From NCBI GenBank assembly GCA_963758505.1, contig CAVWVJ010000003.1, forward strand, positions 2,139,954 to 2,203,953: DNA of 64,000 nt. The letters are read 5' to 3'. Shown here in pieces: positions 38,846 through 47,903 of this stretch. The stretch is from Korobacter sp963758505. GTDB lineage: Bacteria > Acidobacteriota > Terriglobia > Terriglobales > Acidobacteriaceae. Within the stretch, counting starts at the first letter, position 1. Every line of letters starts with the position of its first letter. Position numbers and translations under genes: made by a program. Below the pieces are notes generated by a model, which had not been told where the DNA came from, ran no database searches, and worked only from the letters and a program-made list of their open reading frames with translations.

Positions 38846-40291
38846 ATGGCCTTCACCTCGATACCAAACCGAATTTATAGAACATTTGCCAATCTGCGCA
38901 CCGGAATCATCCTGCTCATCCTGACCGTGATTTCTGCCGCCGTGGGTACTTTCATCCTGCAACGGCCTACGACCGATCCGGACAAGATGGCGCAAGCCTA
39001 TTCTCCGGCTACGCTCTACTGGCTCGACCGCCTTACCCTGACCGACATTTTTCACGCCTGGTGGTTCGCCACCCTTCTGGCGCTGGTAAGCCTCAGCATC
39101 ATCTTCGCTTCCATCGATCGATGGCCGAATGCGTGGCGCTTCTATGCGCGCCCTTACCGCCGGCCTGATTCGCATTTCCGCGCCGTTTTGCCTCACCATA
39201 CCGAGTTCCCGATCTCCGACGCGAAGTCCGGGATCGATGCCGCAGAAAACGCGATGCAAAAGCTTGGCTGGAAGAGTGAGCGCATCGTCGATCACGACCA
39301 GGTTTCGCTCTACTCGGAAAAGAACCGTTTCTCGGTTATGGCGGTATACATCGTCCACGCCAGCCTGCTACTGATCTTCCTCGGCGGCATTATCGATGCC
39401 ATCGTCGGGTACCGCGGCTTCATGGCAGTAGTCAACGGGCAGAGCAACAACGTGATCGAGCTTCGCGACGGCGGTAAGAAGACCCTGCCGTTCGCGATCC
39501 GTTGCAACGATACCGGCCAGGAAAACTACGCGGACGGTACACCCAAGAAATGGTGGTCGAAGCTGAGCGTCGTGCGCAATGGACAGGTTGTAAAAGACAA
39601 GGAGATCGTCGTCAACGATCCCCTGGAATATGGCGGCATCCGCTTCTACCAGGCGAGCTGGGGAGCCACGGCCGAACTCAACAAAGCAACCTTCGTCGCA
39701 CAACCGGTCGATGGGGGCACCGCACAGAAAGTCGAGCTCTCGCTGGACAAGCCGCTTGCCCTCGATCCGCAGACGACGGTGACGCTCACGGAATTCATCC
39801 CCGATTTCTTTATCCGCGACAACCAGATCTTCCGCCGCTCGAACGATCCGGTGAACCCTGCCTTCCACCTCGCCCTCACCCGTGGGGGCGACACCTCGCA
39901 GGTGTGGCTGATGCCCGCCTACCAAAACACGACGGAAGACCAGAAAGCTCCGTACAAGTTCCAACTAGGCGAGGACGCAGGGTCCTTGCAGATGCAGCAC
40001 TACACCGGCCTCGAGATTTCGCACGAACCAGGGCAGTGGGGCATCTGGGCTGGCGTTCTGTTGATGGGTTGCGGCCTCGGCGTCGCCTTCTACATGGTGC
40101 ATACCCGCTTCTGGATCATGCCCGTGGAGGCGAAGGGCGGAGGCCTGGTGCTTTGGGTCGGCGGAGCCGCGAACAAGAACAAGGATCGTTTCGAAGAAAA
40201 GTATTGCGAACTTCTGGCGGCCATCCGCCAGGAACTGGGACTTAAGGCAGTGGCCGCCGCCGAGGAAGAACCTTCGATGGCGAATGTCTAG
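38846..40291 (+). CDS. resB: Cytochrome c biogenesis protein ResB (Ccs1)
   Basis: 481 residues, the System II haem-handling protein. Four membrane segments: three near the N-terminus ('LRTGIILLILTVISAAVGTF', a second near residue 70 and a third near 170) and one near the C-terminus ('GIWAGVLLMGCGLGVAFYMV'), with a large periplasmic domain between. It forms the haem delivery and ligation complex with CcsA, joining haem to CxxCH apocytochromes. The ATG at 38846 follows GGAG with 4-nt spacing; the longer upstream frame is unlikely. It overlaps or nearly overlaps the ccsA gene. Confidence 0.92.
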   Translation: MAFTSIPNRIYRTFANLRTGIILLILTVISAAVGTFILQRPTTDPDKMAQAYSPATLYWLDRLTLTDIFHAWWFATLLALVSLSIIFASIDRWPNAWRFYARPYRRPDSHFRAVLPHHTEFPISDAKSGIDAAENAMQKLGWKSERIVDHDQVSLYSEKNRFSVMAVYIVHASLLLIFLGGIIDAIVGYRGFMAVVNGQSNNVIELRDGGKKTLPFAIRCNDTGQENYADGTPKKWWSKLSVVRNGQVVKDKEIVVNDPLEYGGIRFYQASWGATAELNKATFVAQPVDGGTAQKVELSLDKPLALDPQTTVTLTEFIPDFFIRDNQIFRRSNDPVNPAFHLALTRGGDTSQVWLMPAYQNTTEDQKAPYKFQLGEDAGSLQMQHYTGLEISHEPGQWGIWAGVLLMGCGLGVAFYMVHTRFWIMPVEAKGGGLVLWVGGAANKNKDRFEEKYCELLAAIRQELGLKAVAAAEEEPSMANV

Positions 40292-40319
40292 AGAGATTGA
40301 AATTAGCCGGGAGAATCAA

Positions 40320-41735
40320 ATGGCACGAGCACGAGCTGTAGAAGTCAATCGCATCGAAGAGAAAGCGCCCGCGACGGGGAGCCTGCTGCTGGTCCTCGTC
40401 GGCCTCGGGGTCGTTTTCCTCCTCATTACGGCGCTGCTGGGCATTGCGAAATCGCATCAGCCGGTCTTTACCGAGAGCAATCTTCTCTACGCCGCACTGA
40501 TTTTCTATGCCGGCGCCGGCGCGCTCTACATGGGTTTCGGGGTCACCGGAACCGAACTCTATGTGAAGTATGCCTCGCTCTGCACGGCGATCGGCTGGCT
40601 CGCGAACACGTTGGCGGCAGGCCACCGCTGGTACATCGCGGGACGCCCGCCCTTTGCCAGTATCTACGAGATGCTGCTCAGCTTCGTGTGGACCGTGGCG
40701 CTGCTCACGCTCATCGCCGAAAAAAAATATGGAGTGCGGATCGTCGGCTCCATCACCATGCCGCTGGCCGTGGTAAGCGTCATCCTCATGCAGCTTCTGC
40801 CAAGCGAGGTTCGTCCGCTGGTACCGGCGCTGCAATCTACCTGGCTGCACGTCCACGTTACCTTGGCGATGTTGAGCTATGCCGCCTGTGCGGTGAGCTT
40901 TGCGCTGGCGATGATGTTCCTCATCCAGGACGACTTCGGAACAGAGAACTTCCAGTTCTGGACCTCCGCCCTGAGCACCGCAACCTTTGTGTCCATCGTG
41001 GCTACGCGCTTCCGCGCGGGCGCCTTGTCCGTGACCGGATGGGACCTCGAGCACAAAACGGACGCGATGGAGCGCGGCGTGCGCTTCTTCGTCAACATCC
41101 CCGATCTTGGCTGGCTGTTTGCGCTCGCCGCTCTCGGTGCTATCGTGCCGCTCGCGCTCAACATCTTTGCGCGCCTTCGCAAAAATGAGGAAGCCTATGG
41201 CTGGGCGGACAAGGGAATGTTCATCAGCATCCTCCTGCAGGTAGCGACGCTCGGAGCGTTCATTCTGCGGGCGCGGCAGGGTACTTATCTGACCGAAGAC
41301 GGTACGGTTCTGCCCACGGTCCTGGCCGCGAGCCCGTTCATTCTCGGCGGCATCATTTGCAGTATTTTCGCTTCGCTGCTTTACCTGATGCTCTTGTGGC
41401 GCCGCAGCGACCTGCAGCGCATGTTGCCGTCGGCGGACACTCTCGACCGCGTCACTTACAAGACCATCTGCATCGCGTTCCCGCTGCTGACCGGCATGAT
41501 CGCCGCCGGCGCTTACTGGGCGAACCGCACCTGGGGCTCCTACTGGAGTTGGGATCCGAAGGAAGACTGGGCCGCGATTACCTGGCTGATTTACGCGGCG
41601 TATCTGCACATGCGAATTACCCGCGGCTGGCGCGGCCGTCGCGCGGCGTACTTCGCGATCTTCGGATTCGCGGTGGTGATTTTCACTTTCCTCGGCGTCA
41701 CGTATCTGCTTCCCGGCTTGCACGCGTACGCATGA
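40320..41735 (+). CDS. ccsA: Cytochrome c assembly protein CcsA/ResC
   Basis: 471 residues, with about ten membrane helices and the haem-binding WWD-type motif 'TWGSYWSWDPKEDWAAITWL' near the C-terminus, plus conserved histidines ('LAAGHRWYIAGRPPF', 'STWLHVHVTLA'). With ResB it is the System II haem exporter and cytochrome c synthase at the inner membrane. An ATG at 40284 would overlap resB by 8 nt, but the ATG at 40320 has GGGAGA 6 nt upstream and was preferred. The pair would mature the CxxCH cytochromes encoded at 47.9 and 48.4 kb, among others. Confidence 0.93.
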   Translation: MARARAVEVNRIEEKAPATGSLLLVLVGLGVVFLLITALLGIAKSHQPVFTESNLLYAALIFYAGAGALYMGFGVTGTELYVKYASLCTAIGWLANTLAAGHRWYIAGRPPFASIYEMLLSFVWTVALLTLIAEKKYGVRIVGSITMPLAVVSVILMQLLPSEVRPLVPALQSTWLHVHVTLAMLSYAACAVSFALAMMFLIQDDFGTENFQFWTSALSTATFVSIVATRFRAGALSVTGWDLEHKTDAMERGVRFFVNIPDLGWLFALAALGAIVPLALNIFARLRKNEEAYGWADKGMFISILLQVATLGAFILRARQGTYLTEDGTVLPTVLAASPFILGGIICSIFASLLYLMLLWRRSDLQRMLPSADTLDRVTYKTICIAFPLLTGMIAAGAYWANRTWGSYWSWDPKEDWAAITWLIYAAYLHMRITRGWRGRRAAYFAIFGFAVVIFTFLGVTYLLPGLHAYA

Positions 41736-41743
41736 GGACCTGG

Positions 41744-41765
41744 TGGGAGCGGGCAACCGCTCCCA
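41744..41765 (+). terminator. Hairpin after ccsA (weak terminator)
   Basis: TGGGAGCGG / CCGCTCCCA with a GCAA loop, 8 nt after the ccsA stop. There is no T-run, so termination would be inefficient or Rho-assisted. Confidence 0.45.
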
Positions 41766-41813
41766 TCGTGATGAGTGGTGTCGGGGAAGAGTCGATTCGT
41801 GCCGAACACCCCG

Positions 41814-42034
41814 CTTGTATCAAGGCCTGACTTTAGTCGCCCCGAAAGAATGTGGTTTGTATCAGGGCACGACTTCCGTCGTGCCGGAAGGACCACAAAA
41901 GGAAAGGGCTTTAGCCCTGAACAATGTCGAAACCCTGCCGCAATGCGGACTCGAAGAACATCGCGAGTTCTGTTTCGTCAGCCCTGCTTTTGGAGGCGTC
42001 AAGTGGCACGACGGAAGTCGTGCCCCGATACAAG
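41814..42034. repeat. Repeat island: direct and inverted copies of a palindromic element
   Basis: A unit TTGTATCAGGGCACGACTT continuing CCGTCGTGCC occurs at 41856-41885. A diverged direct copy lies at 41814-41841, and a near-identical inverted copy at 42005-42034 (ending CCCCGATACAAG). Each unit contains the dyad GGCACGAC / GTCGTGCC. Between them is a smaller palindrome (AGGGC-TTTA-GCCCT at 41905). The island fills most of the 303-nt gap between ccsA and the kinase gene and looks like REP/MITE-type repeats. Confidence 0.65.
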
Positions 42035-42038
42035 CGTG

Positions 42039-43172
42039 ATGCCTGAAACCCTGACAGTTTCGACTCCACCAAACCACTCAATCGTGGATCCCCGGCCGTC
42101 TCCCGGCCGTTCGCGCCTGCGCATGAATTGGCAGCTCAAGACCCTGTTGCCGGTGGCGGCTGCGTTGCTCAACGGTCTGCTTCTGTTTGTGCTGCTTACG
42201 GTCTCCCTCGATCCCGGGCCTCGCCATTCCGTCATTGCCATCGCTACCGCTGGGGCCTTTGTGGTTTGCGCCATCATCATGGCAACCCTTGGCTATGTCG
42301 TGCGAAAGCCGATGCTCGAGTTGCAGCAGAAAATAGCCCAGGTGCAAAAGGGCGACCTCACCGTCTCCGTGGATTTTGCCGGTCGCAACGACGAAATCGG
42401 AGACTTGGGACGCGATTTCAATTCCATGGTTCGCCAGTTGCGCGAGAGTCGCGAAGAAATCCAGCGTCTACATCGTACGCAGATGTCGCGCGCCGAACAT
42501 TTGGCGACGCTCGGTGAACTGGCGGCCGGATTGGCGCACGAGATTCGAAACCCGCTGGCTGGGATTGCGGGTGTCATCGACATCATCGGCCGCGACCTGC
42601 CGATCGAGAGCCCGGCTTGCGCCGTGGTCAAAGAAGTTAAGCAGGAGGCGATCCACATCAACCGCATCCTGACCGACCTTCTCGAGACCGCCCGCCCCAA
42701 GCAGCCGAACTTCAAGCTCGCCGACCTCGACGCCACCATCGCCCACGCCATTATGTTCGCGCGGGAGCAGGCGACCACCCGGTCGATCGACATCGACTTT
42801 GTGAACGAGAGCTCGGTGCAGCCGGTGGAGCACGACCCGGCGCAAATTCACCAGGTTTTGCTGAACATGTTGCTGAACGCCATCCAGGCGGTGGCACGCC
42901 AGGGGCGCATCGTGGTGACCCTGGCAAACCGCGGGGAGTATGCGGCTATCTCCATTACTGACAATGGCCCCGGCATATCGCCCGAGAACCTGAAGAACAT
43001 CTTCCGGCCGTTCTTTACGACCAAGGGGCACGGCACTGGCCTGGGGCTTTCGCTGGCGCGCCGCATCATCGAAGACCATGCCGGACGGATTGAGGTTTCC
43101 AGCACTCCGGGTCAGGGTACTACTTTTGTAGTACTGCTTCCGTTCGAGCGTCCGCACCCCGAGAACGGCTAG
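42039..43172 (+). CDS. NtrB-like sensor histidine kinase
   Basis: 377 residues: two membrane helices (about 32-56 and 66-88) with only a short loop between, a HAMP domain (about 89-140), a HisKA dimerisation domain with the phospho-accepting H168 in 'LAHEIRNPLAGI', and an HATPase domain with N ('LLNMLLNAIQAV'), G1 ('ITDNGPGIS') and G2 ('GHGTGLGLSLA') boxes. The tiny sensor loop suggests detection within the membrane or cytoplasm. It lies 23 nt before an NtrC-like regulator. The start is uncertain: ATG at 42039 or 42123, neither with a good ribosome binding site. Confidence 0.9.
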   Translation: MPETLTVSTPPNHSIVDPRPSPGRSRLRMNWQLKTLLPVAAALLNGLLLFVLLTVSLDPGPRHSVIAIATAGAFVVCAIIMATLGYVVRKPMLELQQKIAQVQKGDLTVSVDFAGRNDEIGDLGRDFNSMVRQLRESREEIQRLHRTQMSRAEHLATLGELAAGLAHEIRNPLAGIAGVIDIIGRDLPIESPACAVVKEVKQEAIHINRILTDLLETARPKQPNFKLADLDATIAHAIMFAREQATTRSIDIDFVNESSVQPVEHDPAQIHQVLLNMLLNAIQAVARQGRIVVTLANRGEYAAISITDNGPGISPENLKNIFRPFFTTKGHGTGLGLSLARRIIEDHAGRIEVSSTPGQGTTFVVLLPFERPHPENG

Positions 43173-43195
43173 TCGTAATACACTAGTCGGAACGC

Positions 43196-44653
43196 ATGCC
43201 CGCAGAGAAAATCCTGATTGTTGATGATGAAAGGCTCGTCCGCTGGTCTCTGCGCCAGAAGTGCGAGGAATGGGGCTATCACGTTGCAGAGGCGGAGAAC
43301 GGCGCCGCCGGCCTCCGGATAGCGCACAACGAGAGCCCGGACCTGGTGCTCCTCGACGTGCGCCTGCCCGACATGGGTGGCTTGGAAATCCTGCGCCACC
43401 TGAAGGATTCAGGCGATGCGCGTGCGGTCATTATGATTACCGCCGACCCGCAACTGGACGATGTGAAGGCTGCGCTGAAGCTCGGCGCCTACGACTTCGT
43501 GGGCAAGCCGCTCGATTTCGACGAACTTTCGGTCGCAGTAAAAAATGCGCTCGAAACCACGCGCTTGCGCACCGAAGTCGAATCGCTCCGTGGCGAAGTG
43601 CGGCGGAGGCACGGTCACCACGACATCGTCGGCATCTCGCAGAAGATGACCGAACTGATGGCCTTCGTTAGCAAGATCGCGACCAGCGAAGCGACGACCA
43701 TCCTCGTGCAGGGCGAAAGCGGCACCGGCAAAGACCTCGTCGCCAAGGCGATTCACTATCAGAGCCGTCGCCAGGAAAAGCCGTTCGTCGCCATCAACTG
43801 CTCGGCGATCCCGGAAACCCTGATGGAAGCGGAGCTCTTCGGACACGAGAAAGGCGCGTTCACCGACGCGCGCTCGCTGAAGAAGGGCCTCTTCGAAACA
43901 GCTGATGGCGGCACGCTTTTTCTCGATGAGATCGGAGAACTTTCGCCGCTGCTCCAAGCCAAACTACTGCGCGTCCTCGAAGATCAGATCATCCGGCGCG
44001 TAGGCGGCGTGCGCGACATGCAAGTGGATGTGCGGGTGATCGCAGCGTCGAATCGCGACCTGGAAAAAATGGTGCGCGAGGGCCAGTTCCGCCAGGACCT
44101 TTACTACCGCCTCGCGATCATCTCGGTCTTTCTTCCGACATTGCGGGATCGCAAGGAAGACATCTTTCCCCTGGTCGAGTTCTTTATCGAGCGCTACAAC
44201 CGCAAGTTCAAGAAGAACATTCGCGGCCTGACCGACGGCACGCGGCGGCTGCTGATGAAGCACGACTGGCCGGGCAACGTGCGCGAACTGAAGAATGCGA
44301 TCGAGCGGGCCATGATTCTCGAAGAGACCGACCGGCTGCGTCCCGACTACCTGCCGTTTGCGGTGGCGCAACAGCAGGCGGCGTTCACGGCCTTCGAGAG
44401 CGCATCGCCACCGGCCGCGCAGCAACAGTTGCCCAACGGCCGCAGCTTGCCGCGACTGGTGATCCCGGAAGGCGGCACCTCGCTGGAAGAGGTGGAGCGC
44501 GCCTTTGTGGAAATGGCGATGAAGGAAGCCAACGGCAACCAGACCCACGCCGCCAAGCTGCTCGATATCAGCCGCGATGCGCTGCGCTACAAGCTGAAAA
44601 AATTCGGACTCATCCACGCCGAAGATGACGATGCGGCAGTCGCCTCCAATTGA
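43196..44653 (+). CDS. NtrC/AtoC-like sigma-54-dependent response regulator
   Basis: 485 residues: receiver domain with phospho-acceptor D54 and K104, central AAA+ sigma-54 activator domain (Walker A GESGTGKD at 173-180, 'GGTLFLDEIGELSP' Walker B), and a C-terminal Fis-type HTH ('NQTHAAKLLDISRDALRYKLKKFG'). The sigma-54-contacting loop reads GAFTDA (220-225) instead of GAFTGA. Phosphorylation by the adjacent kinase should allow open-complex formation at -24/-12 promoters; a good candidate lies at 54886. The target genes are not known from this sequence. Confidence 0.94.
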   Translation: MPAEKILIVDDERLVRWSLRQKCEEWGYHVAEAENGAAGLRIAHNESPDLVLLDVRLPDMGGLEILRHLKDSGDARAVIMITADPQLDDVKAALKLGAYDFVGKPLDFDELSVAVKNALETTRLRTEVESLRGEVRRRHGHHDIVGISQKMTELMAFVSKIATSEATTILVQGESGTGKDLVAKAIHYQSRRQEKPFVAINCSAIPETLMEAELFGHEKGAFTDARSLKKGLFETADGGTLFLDEIGELSPLLQAKLLRVLEDQIIRRVGGVRDMQVDVRVIAASNRDLEKMVREGQFRQDLYYRLAIISVFLPTLRDRKEDIFPLVEFFIERYNRKFKKNIRGLTDGTRRLLMKHDWPGNVRELKNAIERAMILEETDRLRPDYLPFAVAQQQAAFTAFESASPPAAQQQLPNGRSLPRLVIPEGGTSLEEVERAFVEMAMKEANGNQTHAAKLLDISRDALRYKLKKFGLIHAEDDDAAVASN

Positions 44654-44681
44654 AGTCCCTCAGAGCGCTCCTCGGCACTTT

Positions 44682-45344
44682 TTACGCAGATAGTCCACGG
44701 GGCACCACGTAGCGCAGGATGGCCACGAAATGACAGAGGCTCCCGGCGAGGACGAAGAAGTGCCAGACCATGTGGAAGTAGGGGATACGGTCCTTGGCAT
44801 AGAACGCTACGCCTCCGGTGTAAAAGAGGCCGCCGGCGATCATCCACGCGAACCCTGCAATAGGAAAGACCAGCAGCAACGGCTTGATGGCGACGATCAC
44901 CAGCCAGCCCATCCCGACATAGAGGCACGCCGAGAGCACGGGAAAGCGTCCGGTCGCGAAGACCTTGAAGACGATGCCGAAGGCGGCGATGCTCCATACC
45001 AGAAGAAAGAGGGTCCAGCCCCAACTTCCGTGCAGCACGATGAGCGTGAACGGCGTATAGGTTCCCGCGATGAGCAGGTAAATCGACGCGTGATCGAGGA
45101 CGCGGAGGATTTTGCGCGCGCGTGGCGTGGGAATGGCGTGATAGAGCGTGGAGACCAGGTAGAGGAGGCAGAGGGTCACGCCATAAACGCTAACGCTGAC
45201 GATGAGCCGCGCTCCGCCGCGCAGGGCGACGAAAAAGATAAGAATCACGAGCCCAGCGACACTCAGCAGCGCGCCGATTCCGTGGGTAACGCTGTTGGCG
45301 ATCGCTTCGCCGAGCTTCCAGGGTTCGAGGTCACCATGTTGCAC
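44682..45344 (-). CDS. Hemolysin III family (PAQR-like) membrane protein
   Basis: 220 residues with seven predicted membrane helices. Family motifs are present: 'GEAIANSVTHGIGALLSVAG', 'STLYHAIP..ARKILRVLDHASIYLLIAGTYTP' split across the first half, and a terminal 'HMVWHFFVLAGSLCHFVAIL'. The conserved His, Asp and Ser residues of the PAQR/HlyIII zinc site are visible. Bacterial members (YqfA/TrhA) affect membrane lipid homeostasis; the haemolysin name is historical. The start is a GTG. It is convergent with the response regulator gene. Confidence 0.9.
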   Translation of the reverse strand: MQHGDLEPWKLGEAIANSVTHGIGALLSVAGLVILIFFVALRGGARLIVSVSVYGVTLCLLYLVSTLYHAIPTPRARKILRVLDHASIYLLIAGTYTPFTLIVLHGSWGWTLFLLVWSIAAFGIVFKVFATGRFPVLSACLYVGMGWLVIVAIKPLLLVFPIAGFAWMIAGGLFYTGGVAFYAKDRIPYFHMVWHFFVLAGSLCHFVAILRYVVPRGLSA

Positions 45345-45410
45345 AGAAAAATTCTAGGAGCATGGAGCGCCGACGACTGTAAGAGTTTTGTCAGAGGAAG
45401 TTACGGAAGA

Positions 45411-45447
45411 AAAACCGGGACCACGCTCTGCGCGGTCGTGGTCCCGG
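45411..45447 (-). terminator. Terminator of the third TPR gene
   Basis: CCGGGACCACG / CGTGGTCCCGG with an 11-nt loop. On the minus strand it is followed by TTTTTCTTCC, about 70 nt past the TPR stop codon. Confidence 0.82.
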
Positions 45448-45516
45448 GGAGCGCTAAGTATGATGGCTGCGCTCAAGGTCTAACACTGGTTGAGGGGCCC
45501 AAAAACTCCGGTCCGG

Positions 45517-46152
45517 CTAATTGCCGGACTGTGCCTGCGCGATCATCGCCTCGACCTTCTGCCGGTCGGCATAACTTGGATTGACGCGCAGCAACTGCTG
45601 CCAACTCGCGATGGCGCCCTTGGCATCGTGCTTGCCTTGCATGAGCACCACGCCCCGATTGAAGAGCGTTCCGTTGTGCGTCGGGTTGTAGCTGAGCGAG
45701 GTGGCGAACTCCTTCAACGCGCCATCGGCATCACCGCTGTACCAGATCGCTGTCCCCATATCCGTCCGAACGTCGGGGTTGGAAGGCGTGATCGCCAGTA
45801 CCTTGCGGTAGTACTGAATCGCCTGCGGGTAGGCCTGGCTGTCGTAGTAAAGGTTGCCGATGCTGGCGAGCAGGGCCGGATCGTTGGGGCGCTGCTGTAA
45901 TTGCGCGAGCATGGGCGCCGCGGCTTTGTTGATGTCGTCCGGGGAGAGCCGTCCGGTAGACTGACCGAAGGCCGGGACCTGGAACGATCCGCTCGCGGGA
46001 GGGTTTGGGGTGTTGGCCGCTACCGTCGGCGTATCGGTATAGGAGCTGTGCAGCAGCCATCCGATGCCAATACCGACGGCGAGGGTGATAAGGGCAAGGA
46101 TGTAGGCTTGTTTGGCGGTCCAGGAATTGGATTGCGCAGTTGGTTTTGCCAT
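45517..46152 (-). CDS. Membrane-anchored TPR protein (paralogue 3)
   Basis: 211 residues with the plan of the two TPR proteins at 31-33 kb: membrane helix 'AYILALITLAVGIGIGWLLHS' (about 15-35), linker, then TPR units ('IGNLYYDSQAYPQAIQYYRKVL', 'MGTAIWYSGDADGALKEFATSL', 'RGVVLMQGKHDAKGAIASWQQLL'). The shared 'DPALLASIGNLYYDSQ' and 'DVRTDMGTA' segments make common descent with paralogue 1 clear. GGAGA lies 6 nt before the ATG. It lies 122 nt downstream of hemA on the same strand. Function unknown. Confidence 0.86.
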   Translation of the reverse strand: MAKPTAQSNSWTAKQAYILALITLAVGIGIGWLLHSSYTDTPTVAANTPNPPASGSFQVPAFGQSTGRLSPDDINKAAAPMLAQLQQRPNDPALLASIGNLYYDSQAYPQAIQYYRKVLAITPSNPDVRTDMGTAIWYSGDADGALKEFATSLSYNPTHNGTLFNRGVVLMQGKHDAKGAIASWQQLLRVNPSYADRQKVEAMIAQAQSGN

Positions 46153-46215
46153 GTTGTTCTCCGGCGGCTTGAGCCGCTCGTGGTTGAGTTCTACGCGGCG
46201 TGGAAGCTTACCGCG

Positions 46216-46229
46216 GGGGCTAAAGCCCC
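46216..46229. repeat. Short GGGGC/GCCCC palindrome
   Basis: GGGGC-TAAA-GCCCC in the hemA to TPR spacer, of the same style as the palindromes at 3591 and 41905. No T-run follows. Confidence 0.35.
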
Positions 46230-46274
46230 ATCTTTGGAGCGTTTTCGGCACGACTGAGTCGCGCGATCGTCCCA

Positions 46275-47573
46275 CTAGACTCTGGTGCCGGCGGCAGCCG
46301 CTTGCGGCTGTTCGAGGTGGAAGAGGCGCTGGACCGCGAGGGTCAGCATCTCCTGCTCACTTCGTTCTGGAAGCTCTTTCAATTCACGGGCCAGTGATCC
46401 TGCAATCCGCTGGGTAATATGTGTCGTAAGTGCTGACATAGCCTGGTCCTGGTCTTCCGTGAAAGGGCCCAACTCCTGGCGAAGGGATTCCAATTCCTGC
46501 CGGCAAAGTTCATCAAGGCGGTTACGCAAGGCGACGATCGTAGGTACAACCCGTTCGGCCATCAGCTTACGCCGGAAGCCACGTGCTTCTTCCGCCAGAA
46601 TTTTTTCTGCATCGAGGGCGGCGGCCTGGCGCTCGCCTTCGTTGTGTTTCACGACCTCTTCGAGGTCATCCATATCAAACAGGTGCACGCCCGCAACCTT
46701 GCGGACGGCGGGATCGATGTCTCGCGGTACCGCGATGTCGATCATCACGATCGGCTTGTGATCGCGCGCGGCCTGTATCCGCTCGGCGTCGGCGTGTTCG
46801 ATGACGTAGTGCGGGCACGAGGTCGAGCTCACGATGATGTCGGCCTGGTCGAGGTAGGGAGCGCGCTCGTCGAGGGCAACCGCGATGCCGCCGACCTTTG
46901 CGCTGAACTCCTGCGCCTTTTCCGGAGTGCGGTTGATGACGCAGATCTGGGAAGCGCCGTTGTTCATGAGGTAACGCGCGGCGAGTTCGCTCATTTTGCC
47001 CGCGCCCATCAGAACAACACTCTTGTTAAAGAGATCGCCGAGGATTCGTTTCGAAATTTCTACCCCAGTAGAAGGAATGGAAACTGCGCAGTTGCCGATG
47101 GCGGTCTCATTGCGCACCCTCTTGGAAACGGTGAGGGCCTTCTGCATCACGGCATCGAGGAAGCGGCCCGTGGTCCCGGCGGCTTGCGCCTGCGACCAGG
47201 CATTCTTGAACTGGCCGACGATCTCGGGCTCGCCCAGTACCATCGAGTCAAGGCTGGAGGCGACGCGGAAGATATGGACCAGGGCAACGTCGTCCATGAG
47301 GCGATAGAAGTGCGACCAATCGGTCATTTTGAGGCCGTACTCGTGGGTGAGGAAGCGGAGAACGGAGTTAGCGCCCTGGCTGGGGTCGCTGGTCCAGAGA
47401 ATGAACTCGGTGCGGTTACAGGTCGCCAGCACGATGACTTCGTCGATCCCTTCGGCGCGCACCAACTGGTGCAGGGCTTCGTAGCGTCGCAGTTCGCTCA
47501 TCCAGAAGCGTTCGCGCACGGCAACGGGCGACGTCTTAAAGTTCAGTCCGATCACGACAAGGCTGGGTTCCAC
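46275..47573 (-). CDS. hemA: Glutamyl-tRNA reductase
   Basis: 432 residues. HemA reduces glutamyl-tRNA-Glu to glutamate-1-semialdehyde with NADPH, the first committed step of C5 tetrapyrrole synthesis. The catalytic cysteine is C52 in 'LATCNRTEFI'; 'HIFRVASSLDSMVLGEPEI' and the NADPH site 'LMGAGKMSELAARYL' follow, then the spinal helix and C-terminal dimerisation domain. The start is GTG with GGAGA 8 nt upstream. HemC is not adjacent in this window. Haem made here would feed the ResB/CcsA system and the cytochromes nearby. Confidence 0.96.
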   Translation of the reverse strand: MEPSLVVIGLNFKTSPVAVRERFWMSELRRYEALHQLVRAEGIDEVIVLATCNRTEFILWTSDPSQGANSVLRFLTHEYGLKMTDWSHFYRLMDDVALVHIFRVASSLDSMVLGEPEIVGQFKNAWSQAQAAGTTGRFLDAVMQKALTVSKRVRNETAIGNCAVSIPSTGVEISKRILGDLFNKSVVLMGAGKMSELAARYLMNNGASQICVINRTPEKAQEFSAKVGGIAVALDERAPYLDQADIIVSSTSCPHYVIEHADAERIQAARDHKPIVMIDIAVPRDIDPAVRKVAGVHLFDMDDLEEVVKHNEGERQAAALDAEKILAEEARGFRRKLMAERVVPTIVALRNRLDELCRQELESLRQELGPFTEDQDQAMSALTTHITQRIAGSLARELKELPERSEQEMLTLAVQRLFHLEQPQAAAAGTRV

Positions 47574-47903
47574 GGTACACGTCTCCGATGACTCATCGAG
47601 AGAAGTGCACTCCGCCTGCCAAAGACAGACCGTTTGTACTACGAATGTAGACTCCTAGAATCAGCGACTTAGAACTAGAGTATGGGCTGCAGTGAGATGG
47701 CGGGGAAAAGTGCTGCGGCTTCTCGCGCCCCAGCGCGTAATTTGCCGCTAAGGCAGTTGTGACAAGAATTTGCTTCTCTAAGTAGCAAGGCCTACACTGG
47801 CGCGGAACTCGCAGCTATCCGGCGGGTGGACGCAGGTCCGCCCAGAATACCGCGAGAAGCCGGGACCCCGGCTTCGCATAAAAACACGTTGGAGGAACTC
47901 CCC
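47574..47903. other. Divergent region between hemA and the cytochrome c gene
   Basis: 330 nt with no gene found. It should hold the hemA promoter on the minus strand. Near the cytochrome gene is a sigma-54-like sequence (47798). Confidence 0.4.
47798..47813 (+). promoter_or_regulatory. Possible sigma-54 promoter for the cytochrome c gene
   Basis: TGGCGCGGAACTCGCA keeps the essential GG and GC with 10 nt between them, but has two mismatches to the TGGCACG-N4-TTGCA consensus. The start codon is about 80 nt past the predicted start point. Weak on its own. Confidence 0.3.

Noticed and set aside
40242..41756. A 504-codon minus-strand open frame
   Set aside because: Antisense to ccsA, which has the WWD motif and full topology.
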